A stretch of 64,000 nt of DNA from an uncultured Poribacteria bacterium (lineage in GTDB: Bacteria; Poribacteria; WGA-4E; WGA-3G). Positions 8,157 to 17,614 of this stretch are shown here, one piece after another. Numbering within the stretch: position 1 is the stretch's first letter; every line of letters begins with the position of its first letter. The notes beneath the pieces are model-generated. The model was not told where the DNA came from, ran no database searches, and saw only the letters and a program-made list of their open reading frames with translations. The position numbers and the translations under genes were made by a program. Where the stretch lies: NCBI GenBank assembly GCA_951828385.1, contig OX639973.1, positions 6,550,845 through 6,614,844 of the forward strand, in the 5' to 3' direction.

Positions 8157-9692
8157 TCACACTTCACTTCTTTGGAAAACCCAAAATATCCCAATGAATA
8201 GGACGAGGTTGATTATCAACAGTAGACAAATATCTGGAAAGGCACGCGCTGCATTTATTGCGACATCGCTTCTCTGAAAAGAAAACTGAGGCAAACTATC
8301 CCAATCTACTGCGCCCTTGTCGGCAGAAAACCATTGCTGAGCCCCGAAAGCGTTCTTATCATAGTAATAATCAATCAAGGTCCGTCGATACCTTCGCGCC
8401 GCTTCAAAAAAATCTCTGAGTCCGTGCAGGTCTGTCCCCGCCCACGCTTGCGTTGCCGCATCGTACATCCCGACTGGCGAGCCTCTCAAAAGAATGCGAT
8501 CGACAATTGCTGGTTGAACGAAGATAGTTTCGAGTGCCTGTTTTCGGACAAGCCATGCGCGTTCTGCGGCTTTGACGATCTGCGGTCCAAGGAAGCGGTA
8601 ATAATCCTGCGCGTGCGGTACCTGAGGTTTGGAGGCTTCACTCAGTTTATCAATATTTGAAACAGCGTGGTAGTCATATCTAAGTGTTGATGAATCTCTA
8701 TGAAAGTATTCGTGGTGGTAGCCCGATCCCCATATCTGGTTGAAATTCGGACCCGCGCCTACCATGCCAAGGTGCGGATCTTCTCCTGGAACGGCATCAT
8801 TCGCAAGGAACTGCTTTCGCTCTCTGTCGAATGCCTCCCATATCTGTTTAATCTCCTCGTAAGCGGATACCATACGCGGTTGAGAAGTCTGAGGAGGGGC
8901 AATCGCGGCAAGAACCGCGTTTGGATACACCAACACCCAAAACCCCCAGACAAACATGGCAAGCATCAGTGCTGTGCCGGTTCTGCGGGTTACCGCTGAA
9001 ATTAGCATACCGATGAGGTAGAATACCGACAGATAGACAATTGAACTCAAGATGATCCCACCGATACGGAGGAAATCACCGATACTCAGAGAAACAACGG
9101 TGGATGTTGTCAGCAAAATCACCGCGAGGAGCAGACTCATCAGCAACGGCACAAGCAAGCAGAGCATCGCACTGATGTATTTCGCAAGCAGGATTTGACC
9201 CCGACTCACCGGATGTGTTACGACCAAACGCAATGTGCCGCGCTCGCGTTCCCCCGCAATGGCATCGTAGGCGAAAATAAGGGCTATTAGACTCAGAACG
9301 ACCTCAAAAATAAAAACAATATCAATCGAAGTGAAGAGGTTGAGAAGTGGATTCGTCAATTTATACGTGCCAGTATCCCACAGTGTCGGCACAAAACTGT
9401 GAGATACCCAAATCTCGTTGCCCAGCCGTTTATCCAACCCGACATTGAAAATACTCAACGGATTTGGTGGGCGGGCAACATGCAATCTTCCACCCGAATA
9501 AGTCTTCAAGTCCTGCGATCGCCGATCCTCTGTTTGGAGAGCAGTGTTGTAAGCTTCTAACCGTCGCTCATAATCCTTGATAAGCACAGCGGTATTTGCC
9601 ACCACAAGCAGTAACATAATGAGGACGGCTACGGCAAAACGGAACGTCATCAAGTTATCAAGGAGTTCTCGGCGGATAAGCACTGTTAACAT
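8157..9692 (-). CDS. ABC-2 type permease (GldF/NosY-like), first of a tandem pair
   Basis: A 511-residue membrane protein with the same architecture as its downstream paralogue: TM1 near residues 15-38, a periplasmic loop, then IAGERERGTLRLVVTHPVSRG marking the ABC-2 coupling region, further TM helices to ~270, a ~210-residue soluble loop, and a C-terminal TM at ~485-505. The two permeases may form a heterodimer. The ATPase is missing from the neighbourhood. The family's best-known members serve gliding motility (GldF) and copper/nitrous oxide maturation (NosY); no such function can be assigned here. Confidence 0.85.
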   Translation of the reverse strand: MLTVLIRRELLDNLMTFRFAVAVLIMLLLVVANTAVLIKDYERRLEAYNTALQTEDRRSQDLKTYSGGRLHVARPPNPLSIFNVGLDKRLGNEIWVSHSFVPTLWDTGTYKLTNPLLNLFTSIDIVFIFEVVLSLIALIFAYDAIAGERERGTLRLVVTHPVSRGQILLAKYISAMLCLLVPLLMSLLLAVILLTTSTVVSLSIGDFLRIGGIILSSIVYLSVFYLIGMLISAVTRRTGTALMLAMFVWGFWVLVYPNAVLAAIAPPQTSQPRMVSAYEEIKQIWEAFDRERKQFLANDAVPGEDPHLGMVGAGPNFNQIWGSGYHHEYFHRDSSTLRYDYHAVSNIDKLSEASKPQVPHAQDYYRFLGPQIVKAAERAWLVRKQALETIFVQPAIVDRILLRGSPVGMYDAATQAWAGTDLHGLRDFFEAARRYRRTLIDYYYDKNAFGAQQWFSADKGAVDWDSLPQFSFQRSDVAINAARAFPDICLLLIINLVLFIGIFWVFQRSEV

Positions 9693-9761
9693 GGTTTACC
9701 CTTAAAATCAAACTGGATACAACATTATTAGTCCTTCAATGTTGAGTTTATAGGTGATCCG

Positions 9762-9811
9762 GTTCGTAGTAGGGAAACCATTCATTGCCCGTTGTTCTCA
9801 CTACTACGAAC
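9762..9811. repeat. 11-bp inverted repeat, REP-like
   Basis: GTTCGTAGTAG (9762-9772) and CTACTACGAAC (9801-9811) flank a 28-base loop in the gap between the sigma-factor gene and the permeases. It may act as a terminator or be a dispersed palindrome. Confidence 0.5.
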
Positions 9812-9845
9812 TACCCCTCAAGTTCAAAGTTGAAAGACTATTATC

Positions 9846-11561
9846 CTACTTCTGCCCGAAAACCTTCAGAAACTCTGGATCATCCTTTACATCCGCAAAT
9901 TCAGGTGTCCCAAGGAAAGACTGATAATACTTACCGCGATTCCAAGCAGCCAAGACAATGTCATGCGCAAATTTTAAATGATGTAAAGTCTTCTCGCGAT
10001 TACGCTCAGATGCCCAGACGCTCACAGCAAGCATGAAGTGACCATAATCGTTGACAGTGTCCACATCAATAGCGACTTGTAGGAAACGTTTCGCCTCGTC
10101 ATACTTCTGTAACCACACTAAGCAACAACCGATGTCGTGCGCAGCCCAGTGAAGATTGCCGAGGTTTACAGAATGACCGGCAGTCCGTTTCTCCAGCTCG
10201 TCTTCAATAAACGCGTGGACTTCCGTAAGTGCTTGATCGAAACGATCCCAATCTTCCTGTCCACTATATACCAGAAGTCGATTCGTTCTGACAGCCAACC
10301 AGAACCTGAAATAATGCTCCCAATCGGTATCGTCATTGAAACGCTCCAACTTTTCCATACCAAGAAGCGTCTCATCTGACCGGCCGTAAGCGCGTAAGAT
10401 TTCTGATCCGATTTGCAGGAAATTGCAACGGTCATAGCGACTCAATTCAGGGTTCTCTAAACGTTGAGATGCATCATTATAAAGTTGAACCCAGTCATCA
10501 ATACGACCTTCCGCCTTCCAGCATCCAGCATGCTCTAAACAACTGCTAAGCACATGCAACACATCCGCATCTGACATGTGCTCGCACGCCCAATGATAAA
10601 GCCGAGCCTGTTCCTCGATAGCTTCCTTGTTCCGCCCAAGCATAGCGAGACAAACACTTAACTGCCGATGCGACCAGAAACGTTCCTTATTGTCTGAAGC
10701 TACATTCAGATACCTACCGTGCAGAGACACACTTTTTTCTATCCCAGGTTTGCCCATATACTTATATATCTCATGAGCGAGACGCGCCAACTCCGGCGTG
10801 ATTTCACCCTTAAGTGCTTCCTCAACCTGATTATGTGCCTCTGTAAGAATGTCCGCCCCGGAGGTCGGATCGGATTTTGCTTGCGCCATGAATGAATCAA
10901 ACTTGCTCTGAATACTTTCTAATTGTTTCACAATATTCTCCTTCAGATTTTCTGATAACTGTACATCATTAAGAACTTCTTGAACCAAGCGTTCTTGATC
11001 TACTCGCAGACGTTTTCGCGCACGTTGAAGTCGGCTCGTAATTGTATTCACCGATACGCCCATGAATGCACCGATCTCTTTCGTTGACATTTCGTTGAGA
11101 TAGAAGAGTGTTACAACCGCACGCTCACTCTCCGGCAGTTTTGCCAAAAGCTTTTTCACAAGGGCATGACAACGCTCGGTGCGCTCTGTCTCGCACTGTT
11201 CCGACATGTAGTGTGTGTAGGAGGACTCCTCAATTTCTTCCGCAGGTGTATCCTCCAGCGATTGCATCACACGTTTCTGTTCTTGCCCCCGCTTTTGCTT
11301 GCGCAGCCAATCAATGCAAAGCCGATTCGCAATGACATAGAGCCACCCAGCAAATTGATTCGGATTTTTGAGGGTTGAGAGTTTGTCGTATGCTTGAAGA
11401 AAGGCATCTTGCATAATATCCTCGGCGTAGTGATAATCACCGATCTTCCGCCATATAAGGGCGTGAACGCTCTTTTGGTACTTTTCGACCAAGTTGCCAA
11501 ACGCAGCGTCGTCGCCGGATAAAATTTTGCGAATCAATTGAACATCGTCTGCTCTTTCCAC
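9846..11561 (-). CDS. ECF-type sigma factor with long TPR-like C-terminal tail
   Basis: A 571-residue protein. Residues ~10-95 are sigma-70 region 2 (VEKYQKSVHALIWRKI; YAEDIMQDAFLQAYDKL) and ~125-190 are region 4 with a helix-turn-helix (MSTKEIGAFMGVSVNTITSRLQRARKRLR). The remaining ~370 residues are helical repeats of TPR type (for example HRQLSVCLAMLGRNKEAIEEQ and WLQKYDEAKRFLQVAIDV). In such sigma factors the tail often controls activity, as no separate anti-sigma gene is needed; none lies next to this one. The start is a GTG preceded by GAGGAGG. Lone orientation suggests a monocistronic unit. Confidence 0.85.
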   Translation of the reverse strand: MERADDVQLIRKILSGDDAAFGNLVEKYQKSVHALIWRKIGDYHYAEDIMQDAFLQAYDKLSTLKNPNQFAGWLYVIANRLCIDWLRKQKRGQEQKRVMQSLEDTPAEEIEESSYTHYMSEQCETERTERCHALVKKLLAKLPESERAVVTLFYLNEMSTKEIGAFMGVSVNTITSRLQRARKRLRVDQERLVQEVLNDVQLSENLKENIVKQLESIQSKFDSFMAQAKSDPTSGADILTEAHNQVEEALKGEITPELARLAHEIYKYMGKPGIEKSVSLHGRYLNVASDNKERFWSHRQLSVCLAMLGRNKEAIEEQARLYHWACEHMSDADVLHVLSSCLEHAGCWKAEGRIDDWVQLYNDASQRLENPELSRYDRCNFLQIGSEILRAYGRSDETLLGMEKLERFNDDTDWEHYFRFWLAVRTNRLLVYSGQEDWDRFDQALTEVHAFIEDELEKRTAGHSVNLGNLHWAAHDIGCCLVWLQKYDEAKRFLQVAIDVDTVNDYGHFMLAVSVWASERNREKTLHHLKFAHDIVLAAWNRGKYYQSFLGTPEFADVKDDPEFLKVFGQK

Positions 11562-11866
11562 GGAATTTCCTCCTCATGTATGCCTTCACCAAAAAGTTTA
11601 ATCATAAGAAAGGTTTTCTAAAATTAAGCAATACGCTACGATTTACATCTTCTATTATTAAAGACGAAATTTTGACCATAAAACGTGCATCAGTGGAAAA
11701 AAATGAAGAAACCTGATGTTTTTAAAATTTGTTTTGTGAGTATACGCGATAAAATGCCGATTGCTGGGAGTGTTAATAATACTCAGGGGCCTTCTCTATG
11801 AAGCGTTTTAAGGCATTCTCGCAAGTTTTTTGGAGAGGGACGGAATTTGAAATTACACGCTCAAAT
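11562..11866. other. AT-rich non-coding gap
   Basis: About 300 bases with no convincing reading frame, upstream of the sigma-factor gene. Apart from the GAGGAGG ribosome site of the sigma gene I see no repeat or promoter that I would defend. Confidence 0.5.
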
Positions 11867-11980
11867 TTACTGTTTGGTTGACTGCGCTTTCAGTTCAGCG
11901 ATACGATCCCGTAAAGCCGCGGCTTCCTCATAATCGAGATCCAATGCGGCTTTTCGCATCTGTCGCGTCAGGTCTGTATT
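11867..11980 (-). pseudogene. Remnant of a uvrB 3' end (UVR motif)
   Basis: The minus-strand translation ends in [20 protein letters not shown], then LRDRIAELKAQ, and a TAA at 11867-11869. The intact uvrB 3.4 kb upstream ends [20 protein letters not shown], then [11 protein letters not shown]. The DNA is similar but clearly diverged (I estimate about three quarters identical by eye). Nothing of the rest of UvrB is present and there is no start, so this is a displaced or foreign 3' end. It begins only about 10 bases after the stop of the TPR-LamG gene. Confidence 0.85.
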
Positions 11981-11988
11981 TTTCCAAC

Positions 11989-14900
11989 TTATCTGTCAAC
12001 CCATGCATTCATACTTTGTCGTAATGCATCTAACATCTGAATGTAACGTTCTTTCTGTTTTGCATTCTTGCCTGCATCAACGAGCTGTTTCCAGAAATGG
12101 TCCGATGAAGAATTGGTAGATAAAATACTGAAAGCGTATTTGTAGTATTTAAACGCATCATCAAAGAGATCATTTGCAACGCATGCATGCCCAAGTGTCA
12201 TTGGATAGTGATGGCTTGTACCTGCATAGCCTTGTAATGCACGTTTGGCATGGTTCAGCGCAATTTCTGGGAAGATACCCTTTTCAAGGAGTTCTTCAGC
12301 AAACCTGCGTTGGTAAAATGGTTCCTGTTCGCTGACTTCTCTCTGTCGAATTTCCAACCATTTTGTGTAGACAAGTTCAGCTTTTTTGAAATCCCCTGTT
12401 TTTTTGTAGAAATCGCCTAAGAGTTCATGCAAAACCACACTCTCTTCCATTTTCGGTTTTATCTCTTCAAGGATAGCAACCAGCTTTTCCGCCTGCGTTT
12501 GGTCAGTGTAAAGTTCGGAGATTGCGCGAATTGCTGAATTATGGGTGGCTTGTGTCAACGGTACACCTAATGCCCGACGATACACCGCAACAGCATCTGA
12601 TGTTAAGTTCTGTTTAATATATAATTTTGCTAACAGAATGTAGAATTGGTATACATCTGGCCTAAGTTCAATGGCTTTTTCATAAAAGGATGCTGATTTT
12701 TTCAAGTGCTCAGCACTTAAACTGCCAAATATTAGACGTGTGTAGGGTTCAAGTTTCGCATCTCCAACAAGTTTGCCATCATTTTTATTAGGTGAACTAT
12801 CGGAAATGCGTCCCTGCGTTTCTGTGTCAAATTTCCAATATCCGACCAAACCGTCTTCATCTCCCTTCAACTGCTTGTTCATATCGGAACGAATCTGATT
12901 TTCGGTACGCGCGATGTTCCAGATTTGCACTTCATCAATTAGTCCGGCAAAAGAAGCGTGTTCAGATATTTCTTCTTCATGCGAACAACCGATACGGAAT
13001 GGCAGTGTGGTTTTACTTAAATTGTTCTGAAGGTCAAAGTTATTGCTTCCGACTTCAGAACCGTTAAGATAAAGTTTCATGACATTATTTCTTGTATCGA
13101 TAGTTCCCGCAACGTGGTACCATTCATTTTTTTGGATAGTTTCACTTGCAGACGCAGTCCATTTAATAAAAAGTCCATCTGGGGATGCATCAAAATAAAC
13201 GCAACCTTCATCAAACAACCAGAGCGCGAATTGACGATGAGAAAGATCAGGGGTTCGTTTGTCGCCTTTGAAAAGGACAGTCGTACAGGTGTTTGGAAAA
13301 CTTGTGGGTCTGATCCAGGCAGAAATCGTAACTTGTTCGGTGATATTGTTAATGATCTCACTGTCCGCGATTTCCACGAAACTCCCATCGCCATCTAAGC
13401 TTAGTGCATGACTTTCAATTACTTTGCCTACCGGACGATCTACGCTTTGAAACAGATCCCCCAACTTTATGTACCACTGGACTCTTTCAGGTTGCAGTAT
13501 AGTAAGTTTTTCATACTGTTCAATCGCTTGTTTGATATTACCATTGGCTTCATAACTTTCAGCAAGGGTCAAGATTAGCTTGGGATCGTTAGGGTTCTTC
13601 TCAACCTTCTTCAGTTGTTCCGGTATCCATTTTTCATAGAGTTTTCGTTCTCTGGAGATCTCACGGATTGCTCTTTTTGCCATATCTCGTGTGCTGTAAC
13701 TTCTGGCTTTGCTTGCCATTTCCTGATACAGATCAACAGCTTCAATGTATTGTTTTGTCTCACGGTAACTTTTTGCAAGTATAGCGCGCAAAGTATCTTG
13801 AAGCCTACTATCTGTATCGCTATCACTTTTATCAATCGCGGATTTGGATAGTTCAATTGCCGGTTCATACATCCTATTTTCTATGCAGATTGTTGCGAGC
13901 ACGCCAAGAAACCACACATCATCTTTTTCATTGCAGGATGCAAGTGCCTTTGCAGCTTGGTTGAGCATTTCTTTCGCTAAATCAGGCTGTTGGTTTTTGC
14001 TCAACGCAGCCGCAGCATAATAAAAATAACGGACATTGTCGGATCCTGCTTTGCCAAGTGCTTCATACATTTCAGCAGATTTCTGATAATCCCTTTCATC
14101 CCAATAGATTCTTGCCAAGATTATTCGTGCGGTAGGATTCTCTTTATTTTCTCTAAGTTTGCCTTCATAATGTGCTTTTAGCACTTCAAGTTTACCTTGG
14201 CTTTTGAAAGCCCTAATCAATGAATCGCGAGCAGACTCAAATTTGTATATCACCGCAATTCTTACCGAAGTAGTTGTAACTCTTTCCGATGTGTAGGACC
14301 CTGCTTTACTGTTTATATACGCATTCGCTTCTGTTTCATAAGGTTCTAGTACTGAGTCCATATCACCGAGTTGTATATATACCTTGAACAATTCAGAATA
14401 GATTCTATCTTTCTCAGAAGAACTAGCTGTCATGTCATGTGCTCTCTTATATGCATTAGCAGCTTTTTCCAGTTGTCCGGTTTTGTGATAGTATTCGGCA
14501 TGGGCTTTCTGCATCTCGAATGTGAGTGTACCAACATCTTCTGCCTTTTGTAACTTTTCTTCTAAATTACCATAATAACGATAGAGATTAAGCAATTGTC
14601 GTTCCAAATTTTTCTGTTCCCGTCCTGATGGGGTAGATAGAATGGCATTCTTCAATGCGAATCGTGATGCATCTATGTCCTCATTGAAAAAGTAAAGTTG
14701 TGCAAGTTTAACATAAATTTGTTTATCACCGTATGCTAATTCAATTGCTTTTTCATAGTTCGTGATGGCTGCATCTACGTTATCTTCGTCTGCATAGAGT
14801 TTTGCTAACCGTGCGTAATGGAAACCAACTTCTGGATGCGTTTGGATGTATGACTGCAAGAGTTCAATTGCCTCGTCCACTTTGTCAGCGGCTTGTAAAC

Positions 14901-15249
14901 TGTTAACAAGTGCATCTTGATACGCCGTGTTTTCTGGCGCAGCTTCAAGCAGTTGGCGCCAGGTTTGAGCAGCTTTTTCGTGCTGATTTGTGCGGGTGTA
15001 GAGTTTGGCAAGTTCCGCTCGAGATTCAAAGTCTTCAGGTACCGCTTTGGTAATTCGTTCGTAGATGTCTATTGCTTCCGCTATTTTGTTGTGATGCACA
15101 AATTCTTGAGCCTTTTTTACGAATTCTTGGACAGTCGAGCGTTTCTCTTCGGTGCTCATTTCCTGTGCCTCAAGTCTGGCTGTGAAAGCACTTGCTGCGA
15201 TTAACAATATGAGGACGACTAATAAGAAAGATAATTTAGATTGTGCCAT
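11989..15249 (-). CDS. Exported TPR-repeat protein with an embedded LamG domain
   Basis: A 1086-residue protein with a signal peptide (residues 6-28, LVVLILLIAASAFTARLEAQ). Residues ~45-610 are tetratricopeptide repeats (AIDIYERITKAVPEDFESRAEL, AITNYEKAIELAYGDK). Residues ~614-833 form a LamG/concanavalin-A-like lectin domain (SLDGDGSFVEIADS, VTISAWIRPTSF, WYHVAGTIDT, GLIDEVQIWN, LVGYWKFDTE). TPRs resume at ~840-1086. The lectin fold therefore interrupts the repeat array. It probably works as a periplasmic or surface scaffold binding carbohydrate or protein. It lies between uvrB and a uvrB 3' remnant, which suggests insertion of the gene at that locus. Confidence 0.88.
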   Translation of the reverse strand: MAQSKLSFLLVVLILLIAASAFTARLEAQEMSTEEKRSTVQEFVKKAQEFVHHNKIAEAIDIYERITKAVPEDFESRAELAKLYTRTNQHEKAAQTWRQLLEAAPENTAYQDALVNSLQAADKVDEAIELLQSYIQTHPEVGFHYARLAKLYADEDNVDAAITNYEKAIELAYGDKQIYVKLAQLYFFNEDIDASRFALKNAILSTPSGREQKNLERQLLNLYRYYGNLEEKLQKAEDVGTLTFEMQKAHAEYYHKTGQLEKAANAYKRAHDMTASSSEKDRIYSELFKVYIQLGDMDSVLEPYETEANAYINSKAGSYTSERVTTTSVRIAVIYKFESARDSLIRAFKSQGKLEVLKAHYEGKLRENKENPTARIILARIYWDERDYQKSAEMYEALGKAGSDNVRYFYYAAAALSKNQQPDLAKEMLNQAAKALASCNEKDDVWFLGVLATICIENRMYEPAIELSKSAIDKSDSDTDSRLQDTLRAILAKSYRETKQYIEAVDLYQEMASKARSYSTRDMAKRAIREISRERKLYEKWIPEQLKKVEKNPNDPKLILTLAESYEANGNIKQAIEQYEKLTILQPERVQWYIKLGDLFQSVDRPVGKVIESHALSLDGDGSFVEIADSEIINNITEQVTISAWIRPTSFPNTCTTVLFKGDKRTPDLSHRQFALWLFDEGCVYFDASPDGLFIKWTASASETIQKNEWYHVAGTIDTRNNVMKLYLNGSEVGSNNFDLQNNLSKTTLPFRIGCSHEEEISEHASFAGLIDEVQIWNIARTENQIRSDMNKQLKGDEDGLVGYWKFDTETQGRISDSSPNKNDGKLVGDAKLEPYTRLIFGSLSAEHLKKSASFYEKAIELRPDVYQFYILLAKLYIKQNLTSDAVAVYRRALGVPLTQATHNSAIRAISELYTDQTQAEKLVAILEEIKPKMEESVVLHELLGDFYKKTGDFKKAELVYTKWLEIRQREVSEQEPFYQRRFAEELLEKGIFPEIALNHAKRALQGYAGTSHHYPMTLGHACVANDLFDDAFKYYKYAFSILSTNSSSDHFWKQLVDAGKNAKQKERYIQMLDALRQSMNAWVDR

Positions 15250-15397
15250 TCAGATACTCCTCCTATTAAGGTTATGAGGGTTTTTTGGAAATAATAGTGC
15301 GATTACTAATAGGGACTCTCTCGACTACGCAGTGTCATATAAATTTCCAAGCCTGGTAACACATCCCTTCTCAAACAAGTCAAGAAAAGAGCGAATA

Positions 15398-17461
15398 TTA
15401 TTTTTCACTATTTTGTTCTGGTACCTGTTCCTTGAGTTCTGATATTTGATCTCGCAATGACGCTGCAAGTTCATAATCAAGTTCCAATGCGGCTTTCCGC
15501 ATCTGCCGGGTCAGGTCCGTAACGATCGCCTCAATATCTTGCGGCTCCATATCTTCAATAACGGCAGGGGGCGGCTCCGACTTCTCAGTCTTATACTCGG
15601 TTTCCGATTCAGCGATAAGCTCCTGAATCGCCTTTTGGATAGTAGCCGGTGTGATATTGTTATCTGTGTTATATTGTAACTGAATCTCGCGACGGCGGCG
15701 TGTCTCCTTCATGGCTTCTTCCATCGCTTCTGTAACATTATCGCCGTACAAGATGACTTCACCATCAACATTCCGCGCAGCGCGTCCAGATGTCTGCACA
15801 AGCGATCTCACAGACCGAAGAAAACCGGGACGGTCCGCGTCCAGAATCGCAACAAGAGAAACCTCCGGCAGATCAAGCCCCTCCCGAAGTAGGTTAATAC
15901 CGACCAACACATCAAAGACCCCTTCTCGGAGCTGGCGTAGAATGCGAGCACGGTCAAACACGTCAATCTCAGAATGCATATAGTCCGCACGGATACCCGC
16001 TTCGGTCAAGTACTCGGTTAAGTCCTCCGACATCCGTTTGGTGAGCGTCGTGACAAGCACCCGTTGTTTCCGCTTGACACGCTCCTTGATCCTGCCGATG
16101 AGATCGTCTATCTGTCCCTTCACTGGATGGATCGAAATTTCGGGATCAATCAACCCTGTTGGGCGGATAATCTGCTCAACGATTTGGGCACTGTTTTCCA
16201 TTTCGTATGGACCCGGTGTTGCTGAAACAAAAATAACCTGGTTAACCCGCGCTTCAACTTCATCGAAACGGAGCGGACGGTTGTCCAACGCCGAAGGCAG
16301 ACGAAACCCATATTTGACAAGCGTCTCCTTCCGAGAACGATCACCACGATACATGCCGCGCAGTTGCGGAATCGTAACGTGCGATTCATCAATAAAGAGC
16401 AAAAAATCGTCTGGAAAATAGTGCATCAGGCAATAGGGCGGATCCCCCGGTTGCAACCCTGAGAGATGCCGTGAGTAGTTTTCTATACCCGAGCAGTAGC
16501 CTACCTCCCGCAACATCTCCAAATCAAAACGGGTCCGCTGTTCAACGCGTTGTGCCTCCAGCAGTTTATTCTCTTTCTCAAAGGTCAGAATCTGGTCTTG
16601 CAGTTCAAGTTCAATATTAACTAAGGCTTGATCAAAGATTTCACCATCGGTCATAAAGTGCTTCGCAGGATAGATTTCAAGGAAATTCCGTTGTGCTATG
16701 ATTTCCCCTGTCGTGGTATCAATCTCGCTAATCCGATCAATCTCATCGCCAAAGAGTTCAATACGATAGGCGTTCTCACTGTAAGCAGGAAACACCTCAA
16801 CGACATCGCCACGCGCACGGAACACGCCTTGCCAAAACTCAACGTCATTACGCACATACTGAATATCGACCAAAGCACGTAGAAGCGCATCGCGACGGAC
16901 AACCTCCCCGACTTCCATCTGAACTCTCTGGTTTTCAAATTCATCGGGCGACCCAAGACCGTAGAGACAGGAGACACTCGCAACTACGATCACATCCCGA
17001 CGCGATATTAAAGACGCTGTTGAGGCGAGCCGCATCCGCGTGATCTCCTCGTTAATGCGGACATCTTTTTCAATGAAAGTATCCGTAGACGGGATATAGG
17101 CTTCTGGTTGGTAGTACTCGTAATCGCTGACGAAGTAGTGAACGGTGTTATTCGGGAAAAATGTTCGGAATTCGTTATAAAGTTGTGCGGCAAGAGTCTT
17201 ATTCGGTGAGATGACAAGTGTCGGCAACTGGACGTTCTGAATCACATTCGCCATCGTGTAGGTTTTTCCTGAACCCGTCACGCCGAGCAGCGTCTGTGCT
17301 TTGTTGCCACGTTCGAGGCCTTCTGTAAGTTGGGCAATCGCTTGCGGCTGGTCGCCTTGCGGTGAGAAATCTGAGATGAGTTCAAATTGCTGTTCACTCA
17401 ATTCCGAGTCGTCATCTGCTGTGGCATCGATTTTGGTTAGCAATTCCCAATTCTCTCGCAT
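15398..17461 (-). CDS. uvrB: UvrABC system protein B
   Basis: A 687-residue excision-repair helicase. With UvrA it probes DNA for damage, then loads UvrC for dual incision. The Walker A motif is [14 protein letters not shown] (~residues 60-73), the beta-hairpin region is around [18 protein letters not shown], the DEAD-like box is [13 protein letters not shown], and motif VI lies in [20 protein letters not shown]. The C-terminal UVR motif is [20 protein letters not shown]. About 25 extra residues precede the usual N-terminus; no strong ribosome site decides the start. A diverged second copy of its last 35 codons lies 3.4 kb downstream. Confidence 0.97.
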   Translation of the reverse strand: MRENWELLTKIDATADDDSELSEQQFELISDFSPQGDQPQAIAQLTEGLERGNKAQTLLGVTGSGKTYTMANVIQNVQLPTLVISPNKTLAAQLYNEFRTFFPNNTVHYFVSDYEYYQPEAYIPSTDTFIEKDVRINEEITRMRLASTASLISRRDVIVVASVSCLYGLGSPDEFENQRVQMEVGEVVRRDALLRALVDIQYVRNDVEFWQGVFRARGDVVEVFPAYSENAYRIELFGDEIDRISEIDTTTGEIIAQRNFLEIYPAKHFMTDGEIFDQALVNIELELQDQILTFEKENKLLEAQRVEQRTRFDLEMLREVGYCSGIENYSRHLSGLQPGDPPYCLMHYFPDDFLLFIDESHVTIPQLRGMYRGDRSRKETLVKYGFRLPSALDNRPLRFDEVEARVNQVIFVSATPGPYEMENSAQIVEQIIRPTGLIDPEISIHPVKGQIDDLIGRIKERVKRKQRVLVTTLTKRMSEDLTEYLTEAGIRADYMHSEIDVFDRARILRQLREGVFDVLVGINLLREGLDLPEVSLVAILDADRPGFLRSVRSLVQTSGRAARNVDGEVILYGDNVTEAMEEAMKETRRRREIQLQYNTDNNITPATIQKAIQELIAESETEYKTEKSEPPPAVIEDMEPQDIEAIVTDLTRQMRKAALELDYELAASLRDQISELKEQVPEQNSEK

Positions 17462-17614
17462 TTCGGCTTTTGGCTCCTTGTTCAGTTTTTGATGTCTTTG
17501 CGCTATCGGTTCACAAGCAAAGTGGATATCAAGATCACAAGAAATTTGTTAGGGTACACGGTAGGTTTTATATAGTATACCACATTCTGCCAAAGATGTG
17601 TAGAGAGATATTCG

